Under the pieces are notes generated by a model. That model searched no databases, was not told the DNA's origin, and saw nothing but the letters and a program-made list of their open reading frames with translations. Positions 27,351-36,812 of a DNA stretch of 49,732 bases are shown here, piece after piece. The DNA lies in the NCBI GenBank assembly GCA_004295005.1, contig SHNG01000182.1, forward strand, positions 1 through 49,732. Direction: 5' to 3'. Within the stretch, counting starts at the first letter, position 1. Every line of letters begins with the position of its first letter. Origin of the DNA: Gammaproteobacteria bacterium. Its GTDB lineage: Bacteria; Pseudomonadota; Gammaproteobacteria; Xanthomonadales; Rhodanobacteraceae. Both the position numbers and the translations under genes were made by a program.

Positions 27351-28247
27351 CTAGTCCTGCCCGTCATACTTGAAATTGAAAGTGACTTCGCGCGCAAAAA
27401 CGTCTTCGAAGCCCTGGTACGGCAGCGGCGCAGCGCGCATCACCGCTTGCTCGATCGACAATCGCGCGCTGGCGTCCGCATTGCAAGGCGAGGTCACGCT
27501 TGCAGACAGCACTTCGCCGCCCGGGATCTGCACGATGCGCAAGGTGCAACGCAATCCGGGCGGCACCGATTCCGGACGATTCCAATTGCGCGTAACGGCA
27601 GCCTGGATTGCCGCCGCGTACTGCGCCGCCAGATCGTTGTCCTGACCGCCGGCACCGGTTTGTGCCTGCTCGGCCTCCTGCTCGACCATCTGATTGAGCC
27701 TGTCCTGCTCGGCCTTCTTCTGCTCCGCCAAACGCTTGTCCTGCAACTGCTGCAACCGCTCCTTCTCCAGATTCTTCTGTCTTGCGGCTTCGGCCAGTTG
27801 TTTGCGCACTTCATCGAGCTGGCGCTGGCGCTCGACTTCCAGCTTTTCCTGTTCCAGCAGGATCTGTTCTCGCCGCCGCTTTTCTTCCTGCTCTTTTTTC
27901 GCCAGCTCGGCCTTTTGCTCGGCCATGGCGTCGACGCGTTGTTGCTCGACCAGATCCTGCTTCGGCGGTTCGGGCACGGGCGCCGTTTCCCGCTTGGGTG
28001 GCACAGGCTCCGGTTTTTCCTGCGCCGGCCTTGGCGGCGTCGGCTTCTGCGCCCTGGGTTTGCGCGAAGAAGGTTTCGGCGCAGCCGTAGGTCCCACCAG
28101 GCTGGCTTCGATCACCTGCCCGGGCAAGACCACCACGCGCGACTCCTGCGTCCACCACAGCCCGAACACCATGAGCAAGACCAGGATCCCGTGGAGGAGC
28201 AGCGAGTAGACCACCGCCCGCAAGTTGATGAGAAAACCGTCCTTCAT
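27351..28247 (-). CDS. tolA: cell envelope integrity protein TolA
   Basis: TolA links TolQR in the inner membrane to TolB/Pal. The 298-residue product has one N-terminal membrane helix (about residues 10-30, AVVYSLLLHGILVLLMVFG, containing the SHLS-like His), a Pro/Lys-rich stretch (about 55-90), a long charged coiled coil (about 95-200, rich in Glu, Lys, Gln and Arg) and a compact TonB-C-like domain III with AAAIQAAVTRNWNRPE, CTLRIVQIPGGEVL and SIEQAVMRAAPLPYQG. Domain II is shorter than in E. coli. The gene lies between tolR (five-base gap) and tolB. Confidence 0.96.
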   Translation of the reverse strand: MKDGFLINLRAVVYSLLLHGILVLLMVFGLWWTQESRVVVLPGQVIEASLVGPTAAPKPSSRKPRAQKPTPPRPAQEKPEPVPPKRETAPVPEPPKQDLVEQQRVDAMAEQKAELAKKEQEEKRRREQILLEQEKLEVERQRQLDEVRKQLAEAARQKNLEKERLQQLQDKRLAEQKKAEQDRLNQMVEQEAEQAQTGAGGQDNDLAAQYAAAIQAAVTRNWNRPESVPPGLRCTLRIVQIPGGEVLSASVTSPCNADASARLSIEQAVMRAAPLPYQGFEDVFAREVTFNFKYDGQD

Positions 28248-28252
28248 GCCGA

Positions 28253-28696
28253 TCAGCGTTTGCCCGGCGGCGGCGTTGGCTGGCTCATGAGCCCGACCTT
28301 TGGCGCACCGGCCTGCTGCAGCAAGACCATCACTGCATAGATGCTGCCGTAATCGACCCGCTCATCACCACCGATCAATACCGGAACCTGCGGATTCTGG
28401 CGCACGAATGCCGAGACCTTGTTGACCAGCACCTCGGCATCGACAGGCTCTCGCTCGCTTGCCCCGAGGGTGAGGAAATAGGCGCCATCCTTGTCGACAC
28501 TGACCACGATGGGTTCCTTGTCGTTCTGGATCGCCGTTGCATTGGATTTGGGCAATTCGATATCGACACCAAGGTTCATCAGCGGCGCCGTCACCATGAA
28601 GATGATGAGCAATACCAGCATGACGTCAATGTAGGGAACCACATTGATCTCGGCCTTGAGTTTGCGTCGCCCACGGCTGCGAATTCTGCTCTGCAT
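28253..28696 (-). CDS. tolR: Tol-Pal system protein TolR
   Basis: TolR forms the proton-driven motor with TolQ. The ATG at 28696 has GGGAG seven bases upstream and gives 147 residues; another ATG two codons earlier lies too close to that box. The single membrane helix carries VPYIDVMLVLLIIFMVTAP with the conserved proton-path Asp, followed by a periplasmic ExbD-like domain with VVSVDKDGAYFL and VLIGGDERVDYGSIYAVM. It is 90 bases after the tolQ stop, a somewhat larger gap than elsewhere in the cluster. Confidence 0.96.
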   Translation of the reverse strand: MQSRIRSRGRRKLKAEINVVPYIDVMLVLLIIFMVTAPLMNLGVDIELPKSNATAIQNDKEPIVVSVDKDGAYFLTLGASEREPVDAEVLVNKVSAFVRQNPQVPVLIGGDERVDYGSIYAVMVLLQQAGAPKVGLMSQPTPPPGKR

Positions 28697-28786
28697 CAGC
28701 ATGCTCCCGCGGCGATGGGCGTGACAGCCAGACTGCCGCACCCGTTCTGCAACGCGGCCTCGTGCTGACCGGGGTTGCTGCGTTGG

Positions 28787-29467
28787 TCAGTCATCGACGT
28801 GTGCCTGCCGCTGCAGGATCGAGGAAAATTCCTCAAGGAAGGTTTCGTAGCGCAGGGCCACGCGCTCAACCCGGGTGGCAAAGCGGTTGTAGGCCCACAC
28901 GGCGGGAATGGCGGCAAACAGGCCCATCGCGGTGGCGATCAGGGCTTCGGAAATGCCCGGTGCCACCATGGCAATGGTGGCTTCCTTCACGTTGGCCAAG
29001 CCCTGGAATGCAATCATGATGCCCCACACCGTGCCGAACAAACCGACGTAGGGGCTGATCGAGCCCACGTTGGCGAGAAACTCGAGATTCTGCTCAAGTC
29101 GCTCGACCTCGCGCGATTGCGAAACCCGCATGGCGCGCTGCGCACCCTCCAGCAAGGTGCGCGAGTCCACGCCGCGACGCTGGCGCAGGCGTGCGAATTC
29201 ACGGAATCCGGATTCGAAAATGGCCTCGATTCCGGCGATGCGTTCCCCGCTCGAATTCACATCCTTGAACAGCGCCGCCAGATCCGAACCGGACCAGAAG
29301 CGCTCCTCGAAATCATTGGCGCTGGCATTGGCCATGTTGATCATCGCCATCTTGCGGAAGATGATGATCCAGGAGAGCACCGAGAACAGCACCAGCATCA
29401 GCAGGACGACCTTGACCGGCAGGCTGGCGCCCCAAACCAGGGCGAAGACATTCAACTCATGATTCAT
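28787..29467 (-). CDS. tolQ: Tol-Pal system protein TolQ
   Basis: TolQ is the three-helix stator protein of the Tol motor. The ATG at 29467 overlaps ybgC by 11 bases and gives 226 residues. Helix 1 is about residues 14-38; helices 2 and 3 lie in the conserved block LANVGSISPYVGLFGTVWGIM and SEALIATAMGLFAAIPAVWAYN, the MotA/ExbB signature. The cytoplasmic loop between helices 1 and 2 has the usual length. An open frame 33 codons upstream exists but is inside ybgC and unlike the family. Confidence 0.97.
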   Translation of the reverse strand: MNHELNVFALVWGASLPVKVVLLMLVLFSVLSWIIIFRKMAMINMANASANDFEERFWSGSDLAALFKDVNSSGERIAGIEAIFESGFREFARLRQRRGVDSRTLLEGAQRAMRVSQSREVERLEQNLEFLANVGSISPYVGLFGTVWGIMIAFQGLANVKEATIAMVAPGISEALIATAMGLFAAIPAVWAYNRFATRVERVALRYETFLEEFSSILQRQAHVDD

Positions 29468-29882
29468 GTTTTTGGATCTCTTGGAGCAGAAAATCGGGGA
29501 TTGAACAGGGTTTCCAGCGCTGGCAATCAAGGCACGCAATGCGCACCGATGCTTCAACCAGCGCACTCGTGTCGCCTTCCCTGGTCAGCACTTGGTCCAC
29601 ACTGAAACTGGCGCTGCGCAAGGAACCCAACTGCACCGAGGCAACCAGCAAATCATCCAGCCTGGCTGCCTGGCGAAATCTCACCTGCATCTCGCGAACC
29701 ACGAAAACGATACCGTGCCTTTCGCGCAGCTCCTGCTGGCCGATGCCTTTTGCACGCAACCACTCCGTGCGCGCCCGCTCGAAAAACCGCAGGTAGCCCG
29801 CGTGATAGACCACTCCACCGGCGTCGGTATCTTCCCAGTACACACGCGAAGGCCAGATGAACGGCAGATCCTGTCCTTTCAT
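29457..29882 (-). CDS. ybgC: tol-pal associated acyl-CoA thioesterase YbgC
   Basis: YbgC is a hot-dog-fold thioesterase of the 4-hydroxybenzoyl-CoA thioesterase family that in E. coli hydrolyses short-chain acyl-CoAs and binds ACP. The 141-residue product shows VYWEDTDAGGVVYHAGYLRFFERARTEWL with the catalytic Asp and the YHxxY element in sequence, then VVREMQVRFRQAARLDDLL. It is the first gene of the tol cluster and overlaps tolQ by 11 bases. ruvB ends 37 bases upstream, so read-through from the ruv genes is likely. Confidence 0.96.
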   Translation of the reverse strand: MKGQDLPFIWPSRVYWEDTDAGGVVYHAGYLRFFERARTEWLRAKGIGQQELRERHGIVFVVREMQVRFRQAARLDDLLVASVQLGSLRSASFSVDQVLTREGDTSALVEASVRIACLDCQRWKPCSIPDFLLQEIQKHES

Positions 29883-29919
29883 CGGCAGGCAATCCGGCCC
29901 GGTCGCTCAAGCCCGGGAA

Positions 29920-30966
29920 TCATTGCTGCTCCTGGCTGAACAGCTCACCACTGCCTGGCACATCAGTCCGCTTTGGCGGGGACAGACCAAGATGGCGCCA
30001 ACTGCGATCAGTCACCATGCGTCCCCGGGCAGTGCGTATGAGGAAGCCTTGTTGGATCAGGAAGGGTTCGATCACGTCTTCCAGGGTGCCGCGTTCCTCA
30101 CTGAGAGCCGCCGCCAGCGACTCGACGCCCACCGGTCCGCCGTCGAAATACTCGATGATGGTGCTGAGCAGACGCCGATCGAGCGCATCGAATCCTTCGG
30201 CATCCACCTTGAGCATGTGCAGGGCGTCGCTGGCAACGGCCTGGGTGATATGGCCATCGGCCCGTATCTCGGCAAAGTCCCGCACCCGGCGCAACAGCCT
30301 GTTGGCGATTCGTGGCGTGCCGCGCGAACGCCGTGCAATCTCGGCAGCGCCTTGCGCATCGCAACTGACGCCAAGAATGCTCGCCGCGCGGCGCACGATC
30401 TGGGTCAGCTCCGCACTTGAATAGAATTCCAGGCGCTGCACGATGCCGAAACGGTCGCGCAACGGTGCTGTCAACAACCCGGCACGCGTGGTGGCACCAA
30501 TCAGGGTGAAGGGCGGCAGATCGAGCTTGATCGAGCGTGCGGCCGGACCTTCACCGATCATGATGTCGATCTGGAAGTCTTCCAGCGCCGGATACAACAC
30601 CTCCTCGACCACGGGCGAAAGGCGGTGGATCTCATCCACGAACAGCACATCACGCGGTTGCAGGTTGGTCAGCAAGGCGGCCAGGTCACCTGCCCGCTCG
30701 AGCACCGGGCCGGAGGTGCTGCGCAGGTTGACCCCGAGTTCATTGGCAATGACATGGGCCATGGTGGTCTTGCCGAGGCCCGGCGGCCCGAAGATCAGCA
30801 CATGATCGAGCGCACCCGCGCGACGTCGAGCAGCCTCGATGTAAATCGACATCTGCTCGCGCACCGCTTCCTGTCCGAGATACTCGGCCAGACGCTGCGG
30901 CCGAATGCTGGCTTCGATCTGCTCGTCTTCGCGATCGGCGCTGGCTGCGATCAGGCGGTCGGTCAT
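29920..30966 (-). CDS. ruvB: Holliday junction branch migration ATPase RuvB
   Basis: RuvB forms hexameric rings that drive branch migration with RuvA. The ATG at 30966 gives 348 residues starting [20 protein letters not shown]. Walker A is [13 protein letters not shown], Walker [16 protein letters not shown], sensor 1 lies in LIGATTRAG and the Arg finger region in APLRDRFGI. The C-terminal winged helix carries [29 protein letters not shown]. The bases immediately before the start codon belong to a CCCGAATCCC-type repeat with no ribosome site. kup separates it from ruvA, unlike the adjacent ruvAB of E. coli. Confidence 0.98.
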   Translation of the reverse strand: MTDRLIAASADREDEQIEASIRPQRLAEYLGQEAVREQMSIYIEAARRRAGALDHVLIFGPPGLGKTTMAHVIANELGVNLRSTSGPVLERAGDLAALLTNLQPRDVLFVDEIHRLSPVVEEVLYPALEDFQIDIMIGEGPAARSIKLDLPPFTLIGATTRAGLLTAPLRDRFGIVQRLEFYSSAELTQIVRRAASILGVSCDAQGAAEIARRSRGTPRIANRLLRRVRDFAEIRADGHITQAVASDALHMLKVDAEGFDALDRRLLSTIIEYFDGGPVGVESLAAALSEERGTLEDVIEPFLIQQGFLIRTARGRMVTDRSWRHLGLSPPKRTDVPGSGELFSQEQQ

Positions 30967-31126
30967 TGGGTTTGGGCAGGGATTCGGGATTTGGTTCAAG
31001 CAGATTATCGTTGGCTTTGAGTCTTATGGGTAATCTGCACGCTCTGGTCAACACATGCGATCAGTAAACCACGCGCTGCGTCGCTTTCCCGAATCCCCGA
31101 TCCCAAATCCCCAATCCCGGCCGTTC
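30967..31126. repeat. kup-ruvB intergenic region bounded by opposed CCCGAATCCC-type repeats
   Basis: On the plus strand 30968-30993 carries GGGATTCGGGATTTGG, and 31087-31119 carries the reverse-complement type (CCCGAATCCCCGATCCC, then AAATCCCCAATCCC). The two clusters face each other across about 95 bases without coding potential. The left cluster ends at the ruvB start codon and the right one seven bases from the kup stop. The spacer contains CAGATTA...TAATCTG, a short hairpin near 31012-31038. Confidence 0.7.
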
Positions 31127-33025
31127 TCATATCTCCACCTGGGTTCCGAGTTCGATCAGGCGATTGCCGGGAATGCGGAAGAATGCGGTGGCGGGCGTGG
31201 CGTTGCGCGAGAGGATCTGGAACAGGCGGTCGCGCCACAGGATCATTCCTGGTCGATCCCCCGCAACAATGCTCTCACGGCTGAGAAAGAACGTGGTGTC
31301 CATCATGTCGAACGGAAAACCGCATTGACTGACGGATACCAACGCGGCTGGCACATCCGGACTCTCGGAAAAACCATAGCGGACCCTCACCACGTAGAAT
31401 CCTTCGGTCAGCGGCTCGACCCTGACCCGATCGTCGGGATCGATGACAGGTTCATCGTGGATATCGACTGTCAGCATCACGTTGCGCTCATGCAGAACCT
31501 TGTTGTGCTTGAGGTTGTGCAGCAGGGCGTTGGGTACGCCCTCCGGGTTGGCGGTGAGGAATACCGCCGTGCCCGGCACACGCAAAGGTGGATGGGCACC
31601 AATTGATGCAATGAACGGCTCCAAGGCAAGTCCGGCACGCTTGATCTCGCGTACCACAAGTTCCCGTCCACGCCGCCAGGTGGACATCACCGTGAACATC
31701 AGGGCGCCCAGTACCAGGGGGAACCAACCGCCGTGATCGACCTTGTCGGCATTGGCAGCGAGGAATCCGAAGTCGACGAAAAGAAACACAGAACCCAACG
31801 CGAGTACCCGAACCCAGTTCCAGCGCCAGAGCCGGCGGAACACGATCATCACCAGCAATGCATCAATGGTCATGGTGCCAACCACGGCGATGCCATAGGC
31901 CGCTGCCAGGTTGCTGGATGACTTGAAGCCGATCACCACTGCAAGTGTAAGCACGAGCAGGATCCGGTTGACCCACGGCAGGTAAATCTGGCCGATGGTT
32001 TCGCGCGACGTGTGGCGGATCGCCATGCGCGGCAGGTAACCCAGTTGAATGGCCTCACGGGCTACCGAAAACGCTCCCGAAATGACCGCTTGGGAGGCAA
32101 TGACCGCGGCTGCCGTTGCAAGCAGGATGAACGGTATCAACAGGGCTTCCGGGGCCAGCAGGTAGAACGGATTCTCCACCGCTTCCGCATTCGAGAGCAG
32201 CAGTGCACCCTGGCCGAAATAGTTGAGGACAAGCGCCGGCATCACGAAGCCGAACCAGGCCCAGCGGATCGGCCGCTTGCCGAAATGCCCCATGTCCGCA
32301 TACAGGGCCTCGGCACCGGTGATGCACAGCACGACCGAGCTCAGGGCGAAAAACGCCGGCCAGCCCACCTCGGAGAAGAAGTTCACCGCATAGTGGGGTG
32401 ACAAGGCCTTGAGCACATACGGGTGCTCGACAATCTGGATGACACCCAGCACGGCGATGGTGAAGAACCACACGCACATGATCGGCCCGAACACCACGCC
32501 AACCCGGCCGCTGCCCCGTTTCTGGATCCAGAACAATCCGAGCAGGATCACCAGCGTGATGGGAACGATGAAGGAATCGAGCTGGGGAACCGCAACCTGC
32601 AAGCCTTCGACTGCGGAGAGCACGGTGACTGCCGGGGTGATGATGCCGTCGCCGAAGAACAAGGCCGCACCGAACAATCCCAACACGGTCACCAGCCACA
32701 AGACCGTGCGATTTCCGCGCACGCCACGCTGGGCCAATGCCATGAGGGCCATGATGCCACCCTCGCCACGGTTGTCAGCGCGCAGGATGAACGTTGCATA
32801 CTTGATGGAGACAACCAGCATCAGGGTCCAGAACACCAGCGACAACACCCCCAACACATGCAGTTCGTCCGACGGCAGGCGATGACTGCCGAAGGTTTCC
32901 TTCATCGTGTACAGGGGACTGGTGCCGAGATCACCGTAAACAACACCAATCGCCCCGAGTGCCAGGGTCCGCAGGCGCGCACCTGGGGTGCTTGTGTCGC
33001 GTGATTCACCTTGAGGCTGGGCCAT
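31127..33025 (-). CDS. kup: potassium uptake protein Kup
   Basis: Kup is a constitutive K+/H+ symporter of the KUP/HAK family. The 632-residue product begins after a 25-residue polar leader with LALGAIGVVYGDLGTSPLYTMKE, the family's first-helix signature, and has about 12 membrane helices up to residue 450, including GDGIITPAVTVLSAVEG and the GTGAEALYADMGHFG-type element seen as CITGAEALYADMGHFG. The soluble C-terminal domain contains VPGTAVFLTANPEGVP and ends ELGTQVEI. It lies between ruvA (12-base gap) and ruvB, embedded in the ruv genes. Confidence 0.97.
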   Translation of the reverse strand: MAQPQGESRDTSTPGARLRTLALGAIGVVYGDLGTSPLYTMKETFGSHRLPSDELHVLGVLSLVFWTLMLVVSIKYATFILRADNRGEGGIMALMALAQRGVRGNRTVLWLVTVLGLFGAALFFGDGIITPAVTVLSAVEGLQVAVPQLDSFIVPITLVILLGLFWIQKRGSGRVGVVFGPIMCVWFFTIAVLGVIQIVEHPYVLKALSPHYAVNFFSEVGWPAFFALSSVVLCITGAEALYADMGHFGKRPIRWAWFGFVMPALVLNYFGQGALLLSNAEAVENPFYLLAPEALLIPFILLATAAAVIASQAVISGAFSVAREAIQLGYLPRMAIRHTSRETIGQIYLPWVNRILLVLTLAVVIGFKSSSNLAAAYGIAVVGTMTIDALLVMIVFRRLWRWNWVRVLALGSVFLFVDFGFLAANADKVDHGGWFPLVLGALMFTVMSTWRRGRELVVREIKRAGLALEPFIASIGAHPPLRVPGTAVFLTANPEGVPNALLHNLKHNKVLHERNVMLTVDIHDEPVIDPDDRVRVEPLTEGFYVVRVRYGFSESPDVPAALVSVSQCGFPFDMMDTTFFLSRESIVAGDRPGMILWRDRLFQILSRNATPATAFFRIPGNRLIELGTQVEI

Positions 33026-33037
33026 GCTGGATCCTGC

Positions 33038-33628
33038 TTAGCGGAGCGCGGCCTTGAGGGCCTTGCGGATGATGTCTTCGGCGCTGTCGTCCGGCGCGCT
33101 GGCAAGCCTGATCAGACGCGCGACTTCAGCCGGCTTGTAACCCAGCGCCTGCAAGGCAATGCTGGCCTCGCTGGCCGCGTCCATGGCCGAAGCAGGAGCG
33201 CTCGCGCCCACTGCAGCACTGGGCAGCGCATCCATGCGGTCGCGCAGCTCGACAATCATGCGCTCCGCCGTCTTCTTGCCGATACCCGGAATGCGCGTCA
33301 GCGCGGCGATGTCATTGCCCTGCACGAAGCGGGTGAACTCGTCCGCAGACACGCTGGAGAGGATGGCCAGCGCAATGCGCGCACCGATTCCACTGACCTT
33401 TTGCACGGTACGGAACAGGGCGCGCTCGGACTCCTTGAGGAATCCGTACAGGGCCACCGAATCTTCCTTGACCGCGTAATGCGTGCACAGGGTCAGCGTC
33501 TGGCCAAGCTCGGGCAGGTCGTAGAACGTGGACATCGGCACTTCAAGCTCATAGCCCACGCCCGCCACATCCACCAGAATCCACGGCGGCTGCTTGCCGA
33601 CCAGGGTCCCTTTCAATCGTCCGATCAT
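33038..33628 (-). CDS. ruvA: Holliday junction DNA helicase subunit RuvA
   Basis: RuvA tetramers bind the four-way junction and load RuvB. The ATG at 33628 gives 196 residues starting with the canonical MIGRLKGTL; a start five codons earlier is possible but atypical. Domain I is an OB fold (residues 1-63), domain II has two helix-hairpin-helix motifs ([15 protein letters not shown] and [16 protein letters not shown]), and the C-terminal UBA-like domain III carries [16 protein letters not shown] for RuvB contact. The start overlaps the ruvC stop by four bases (ATGA). Confidence 0.97.
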   Translation of the reverse strand: MIGRLKGTLVGKQPPWILVDVAGVGYELEVPMSTFYDLPELGQTLTLCTHYAVKEDSVALYGFLKESERALFRTVQKVSGIGARIALAILSSVSADEFTRFVQGNDIAALTRIPGIGKKTAERMIVELRDRMDALPSAAVGASAPASAMDAASEASIALQALGYKPAEVARLIRLASAPDDSAEDIIRKALKAALR

Positions 33629-34146
33629 CGACGCCTTCTCCATGCCGTACGCGGAATGCCAAGGCGCACCGTGCTTGCGCGCGTGTGTGCGTGGGTCAAG
33701 GCCACGGCCAGCGCATCGGCGGCATCGGCCTGAAGTTTTCCGGAAATACCCAGCAGCACGCCAACCATGTGCTGGATCTGGCTCTTGTCGGCGCCACCGC
33801 CACCGACCACCGCCTGCTTGACTTCCTTGGCCGCGTATTCGGCAAGATCCAGGCCTCGATTGACGACCGCGCAGATCGCGGCGCCTCGCGCCTGACCCAA
33901 TTTGAGCGCGGAATCCGGATTGCGCGCCATGAACACGCGCTCGATGGCCACCTCGGTTGGCGCGTGCTCCTCAATGACCTCACCCACCGCCTCGAACACC
34001 TGGCGCAGGCGCAGGTGGAAGCTGTCGTTGTCCAGCAGGTTGATGGTGGCGTGGAATACGTGCGTGGCCTTGCCGTCGGCGGCGACATCGATCACGCCGA
34101 TGCCGGTGCGCTGGCTGCCCGGGTCGATGCCGAGTATGCGGATCAC
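33625..34146 (-). CDS. ruvC: Holliday junction resolvase RuvC
   Basis: RuvC cleaves Holliday junctions symmetrically. A GTG at 34146, eight bases after GGAG, gives 173 residues, the length of E. coli RuvC, and is preferred over an ATG 28 codons upstream. The acidic residues are in place: Asp in [13 protein letters not shown], Glu in VAIERVF, and the pair in [31 protein letters not shown] is the conserved DNA-contact region. The gene is first of the co-directional ruvC-ruvA-kup-ruvB string. Confidence 0.96.
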   Translation of the reverse strand: MIRILGIDPGSQRTGIGVIDVAADGKATHVFHATINLLDNDSFHLRLRQVFEAVGEVIEEHAPTEVAIERVFMARNPDSALKLGQARGAAICAVVNRGLDLAEYAAKEVKQAVVGGGGADKSQIQHMVGVLLGISGKLQADAADALAVALTHAHTRASTVRLGIPRTAWRRRR

Positions 34147-34226
34147 CGTAGTGGCTCCGTTGTCGGCGCAGGATGACCGCTCACGCCCAGTGCCTTGCGC
34201 ATTCCTGATGCATGCGGGGTTGATGT

Positions 34227-34253
34227 GCAATGCAGGCCCAAGACCTGCATTGC
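34227..34253. repeat. 10-bp perfect hairpin upstream of ruvC
   Basis: GCAATGCAGG (34227-34236) and CCTGCATTGC (34244-34253) pair perfectly around the loop CCCAAGA. It lies between the hydrolase stop (34323) and the ruvC start (34146) on the minus strand. No T-run follows on either strand, so it is not a classical terminator, though it may separate the two transcription units or sit in the ruvC leader. The rest of 34147-34322 has no gene. Confidence 0.6.
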
Positions 34254-34322
34254 GGATTCACCGTGAGTCGATGCGAATGCATGGTGCATGGATTTTATCA
34301 GGCCGCCCTGGAATGCGTTCAT

Positions 34323-34958
34323 TCAGGCCGGTTCCGCCTGGACAAATTCGCCATGGCGCAGGTAGTTCGCCGCAAGCGTGGCGACCTCGCGTGAAAAGAC
34401 GAGGCCAGTGTGCGTGGAATCCACGATCCGGTGCGCGTGAATGCCGGCCAGGCGGGTTTCTTCGACAGCCACGGTGCCATCGTGCGCGCCCTGGATTCGT
34501 CCGAGGATCTTGCCAAGGCCAACCGGCTTGCGTCCGGCGACAACACCGATCTGGCGTGCGCCGGTCCACGCCGGCAACCCGTGGTGCAACACGTCGGCAC
34601 TCTTGCCCAGCAACCAGCGCGCGCCTGGCAGCTCGCGCATTCGATCAGCGACGGCGCTTCCGTTCAGGGGCGATCCCAGGCACACGATGCGCCCGTCCGG
34701 CAACTTGCCGAATTGCTGTGCAACATGCACTGCCAGCACACCGCCCAGACTGTGTCCGACGACGTGAACCTTGCCTGGACCCAGCCGCTGCCACCGCTTC
34801 GCAAGGTGCTCAGCGGATGCTTGCCAACTGCCGGCAACGGTCAGGTAATCGAGCGTAGATACGCGAAATCCCGCCGCACGCAGTCGCCCCGCCAGCAGTT
34901 GCATGGCGAAACTGCGCATCCACAAACCATGCAACACGATGACGTGCTCCCGGCTCAT
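34323..34958 (-). CDS. alpha/beta hydrolase (lipase-like)
   Basis: The 211-residue cytoplasmic-looking protein begins MSREHVIVLHGLWMRSFAM, with the oxyanion-hole HG motif. The nucleophile elbow is GHSLGG near residues 68-73; the likely acid is the Asp in AHDGTVAVEET and the catalytic His lies in DSTHTGLVFS, so the triad is complete and correctly ordered. Similar small hydrolases are annotated as triacylglycerol lipase-like or PGAP1-like; the substrate is unknown. There is no signal peptide. It lies 32 bases after aspS on the same strand. Confidence 0.88.
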   Translation of the reverse strand: MSREHVIVLHGLWMRSFAMQLLAGRLRAAGFRVSTLDYLTVAGSWQASAEHLAKRWQRLGPGKVHVVGHSLGGVLAVHVAQQFGKLPDGRIVCLGSPLNGSAVADRMRELPGARWLLGKSADVLHHGLPAWTGARQIGVVAGRKPVGLGKILGRIQGAHDGTVAVEETRLAGIHAHRIVDSTHTGLVFSREVATLAANYLRHGEFVQAEPA

Positions 34959-34990
34959 TGACTGATCAACCCGCGGTCCCGGCTGCGTGC

Positions 34991-36757
34991 TCAGTTGCCG
35001 TCGCGCTCGATCACCTGCACATGCAATTCCGCCAGTTGCGGTGGTGCAATCGGCGAAGGTGCTGCGGTCATCAGGTCCTGCGCGCTGGCCGTCTTGGGGA
35101 ATGCAATCACGTCACGGATGGACTCCGTGCCGGCCAACAGCGCGGCCATGCGATCGATGCCGAAAGCGATGCCACCGTGCGGTGGTGCACCGAAGCGCAG
35201 GGCCTCAAGCAGGAAGCCGAACTTGGCCTGCGCCTCCTCGGCACCGATGCCGAGCAGATCGAATACGGCGCTCTGCATGTCCGGTCGGTGGATACGGATC
35301 GAGCCACCGCCAATCTCGTTGCCATTGAGCACCATGTCATAGCCACGCGATACCGAATTCGCGGCGTTGGCACGCAGGTCGGCCACATCGTCGATCTTCG
35401 GCGCGGTGAACGGATGATGCAGGGCGACGAAGCGTTTCGCCTCACCGTCGTATTCGAACATCGGGAAGTCCACCACCCACAAGGGCTTCCAACTGTTCTC
35501 AACGAGGCCGAGGTCGCGTGCCACCTTCAGTCGCAGCGCACCCAGCACATCGCACACCGTCTTGTAAGCACCCGCGCCAAACAGCAGCAGGTCGCCTGCC
35601 GCCGCCGAAGTGGCTGCAAGGATTCCGTGCAGCGCCTTGGTATCCAGGAACTTGGCCACCGGCGAGTTCACTCCTTCCAGACCCTTGGCCGGATCCTCGA
35701 TGCGCATCCAGGCTAGGCCCTTGGCACCGTACTTGGCGGCGAGCGCGCCCAGTTCATCAATCTGCTTGCGGGTGAATACCGCACCACCGGGCACGCGCAA
35801 CGCTGCCACCCGACCGGTCGGATCATTGGCCGGCTCGCTGAACACCTTGAACTCGATCTGGCGCACGTGCTCGGCAATGTCGACCAGCTCCAGAGCGATG
35901 CGCAGATCCGGTTTGTCCGACCCGTAGCGCGCCATGGCCTCGGCGTATCCCATGCGCGGGAACGCACCGCCCAGATCGACATCGGCCACTTCCTTGAAAA
36001 CATTGCGGATCATGGCCTCGACGGTGTCCTGCACCCCCGCCTCGTCAATGAAGGCGAACTCCATGTCGAGCTGCGTGAACTCGGGCTGGCGGTCGGCACG
36101 CAGATCCTCATCGCGGAAACAGCGTGCAATCTGGTAGTAGCGGTCAAAGCCCGCCATCATCAGCAACTGCTTGAATAATTGGGGCGATTGCGGCAGCGCG
36201 TAGAACTCACCGGGATGAACGCGACTTGGCACCAGATAGTCGCGCGCACCTTCCGGGGTTGCCTTGGTCAGGATCGGCGTCTCGATATCCTGGAATCCAC
36301 GCCCATCCAGGTAGTGGCGCAGGGCGGAAACCAGCCGCGTGCGCATGCGCATCTTGCGCTGCATGTCGGCACGACGCAGGTCGAGATAGCGATACTTTAG
36401 GCGGGTGTCCTCGGCGGGATTCTCGTGCAGGGCAAACGGCAGTCCCACCGCCTTGTTCAAAATCTGCACGGTTTGCGCAAGCACTTCCACCCGACCACTG
36501 CGCAACTTGTCGTTGGCGCTGATGCGTCGGCGCACACTGCCCTCAACGCGCACGCAGAACTCATAACCCAATTCCGAGGCTTGCGCAAAGGCATCGGGAG
36601 ATTCGCGCTCGACGACGATCTGCACAATGCCTTCATGGTCGCGAAGGTCAATGAAGGCCACGTGGCTTTGCAGTCGAATCGTGTCCACCCAGCCGCACAG
36701 GGTCACGGACTGGTCGATCAGGGCCTCGTCGATGAGACCGCAGTAATGGCTGCGCAT
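34991..36757 (-). CDS. aspS: aspartyl-tRNA synthetase
   Basis: The ATG at 36757 gives 588 residues, the usual bacterial length. The N-terminal OB-fold anticodon-binding domain (1-105) includes [25 protein letters not shown]. Class II motif 2 lies in [22 protein letters not shown], the bacterial GAD insertion around residues 290-420, and motif 3 in [14 protein letters not shown] near the C-terminus. The loop after CGW (VDTIRLQSH) differs from the usual RRRDxGG form. Whether the enzyme also charges tRNA-Asn cannot be told from this window. A hairpin terminator for the upstream gene lies 56 bases before the start. Confidence 0.98.
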   Translation of the reverse strand: MRSHYCGLIDEALIDQSVTLCGWVDTIRLQSHVAFIDLRDHEGIVQIVVERESPDAFAQASELGYEFCVRVEGSVRRRISANDKLRSGRVEVLAQTVQILNKAVGLPFALHENPAEDTRLKYRYLDLRRADMQRKMRMRTRLVSALRHYLDGRGFQDIETPILTKATPEGARDYLVPSRVHPGEFYALPQSPQLFKQLLMMAGFDRYYQIARCFRDEDLRADRQPEFTQLDMEFAFIDEAGVQDTVEAMIRNVFKEVADVDLGGAFPRMGYAEAMARYGSDKPDLRIALELVDIAEHVRQIEFKVFSEPANDPTGRVAALRVPGGAVFTRKQIDELGALAAKYGAKGLAWMRIEDPAKGLEGVNSPVAKFLDTKALHGILAATSAAAGDLLLFGAGAYKTVCDVLGALRLKVARDLGLVENSWKPLWVVDFPMFEYDGEAKRFVALHHPFTAPKIDDVADLRANAANSVSRGYDMVLNGNEIGGGSIRIHRPDMQSAVFDLLGIGAEEAQAKFGFLLEALRFGAPPHGGIAFGIDRMAALLAGTESIRDVIAFPKTASAQDLMTAAPSPIAPPQLAELHVQVIERDGN

Positions 36758-36812
36758 GGCAAGCTCCGGGAAAAGGCGCGGAATGCTATAGCCGAAATTG
36801 CTGCACTGCAAA

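Noticed and set aside
26799-28340. 513-codon plus-strand open frame opposite tolB and tolA
   Set aside because: It covers two certain genes; its Leu/Phe-rich stretch is the antisense of the TolA coiled coil.
30968-31119. possible CRISPR array from the recurring GAATCCC units
   Set aside because: The units are short, imperfect, occur in both orientations and lack spacers of uniform size; no cas genes are nearby.
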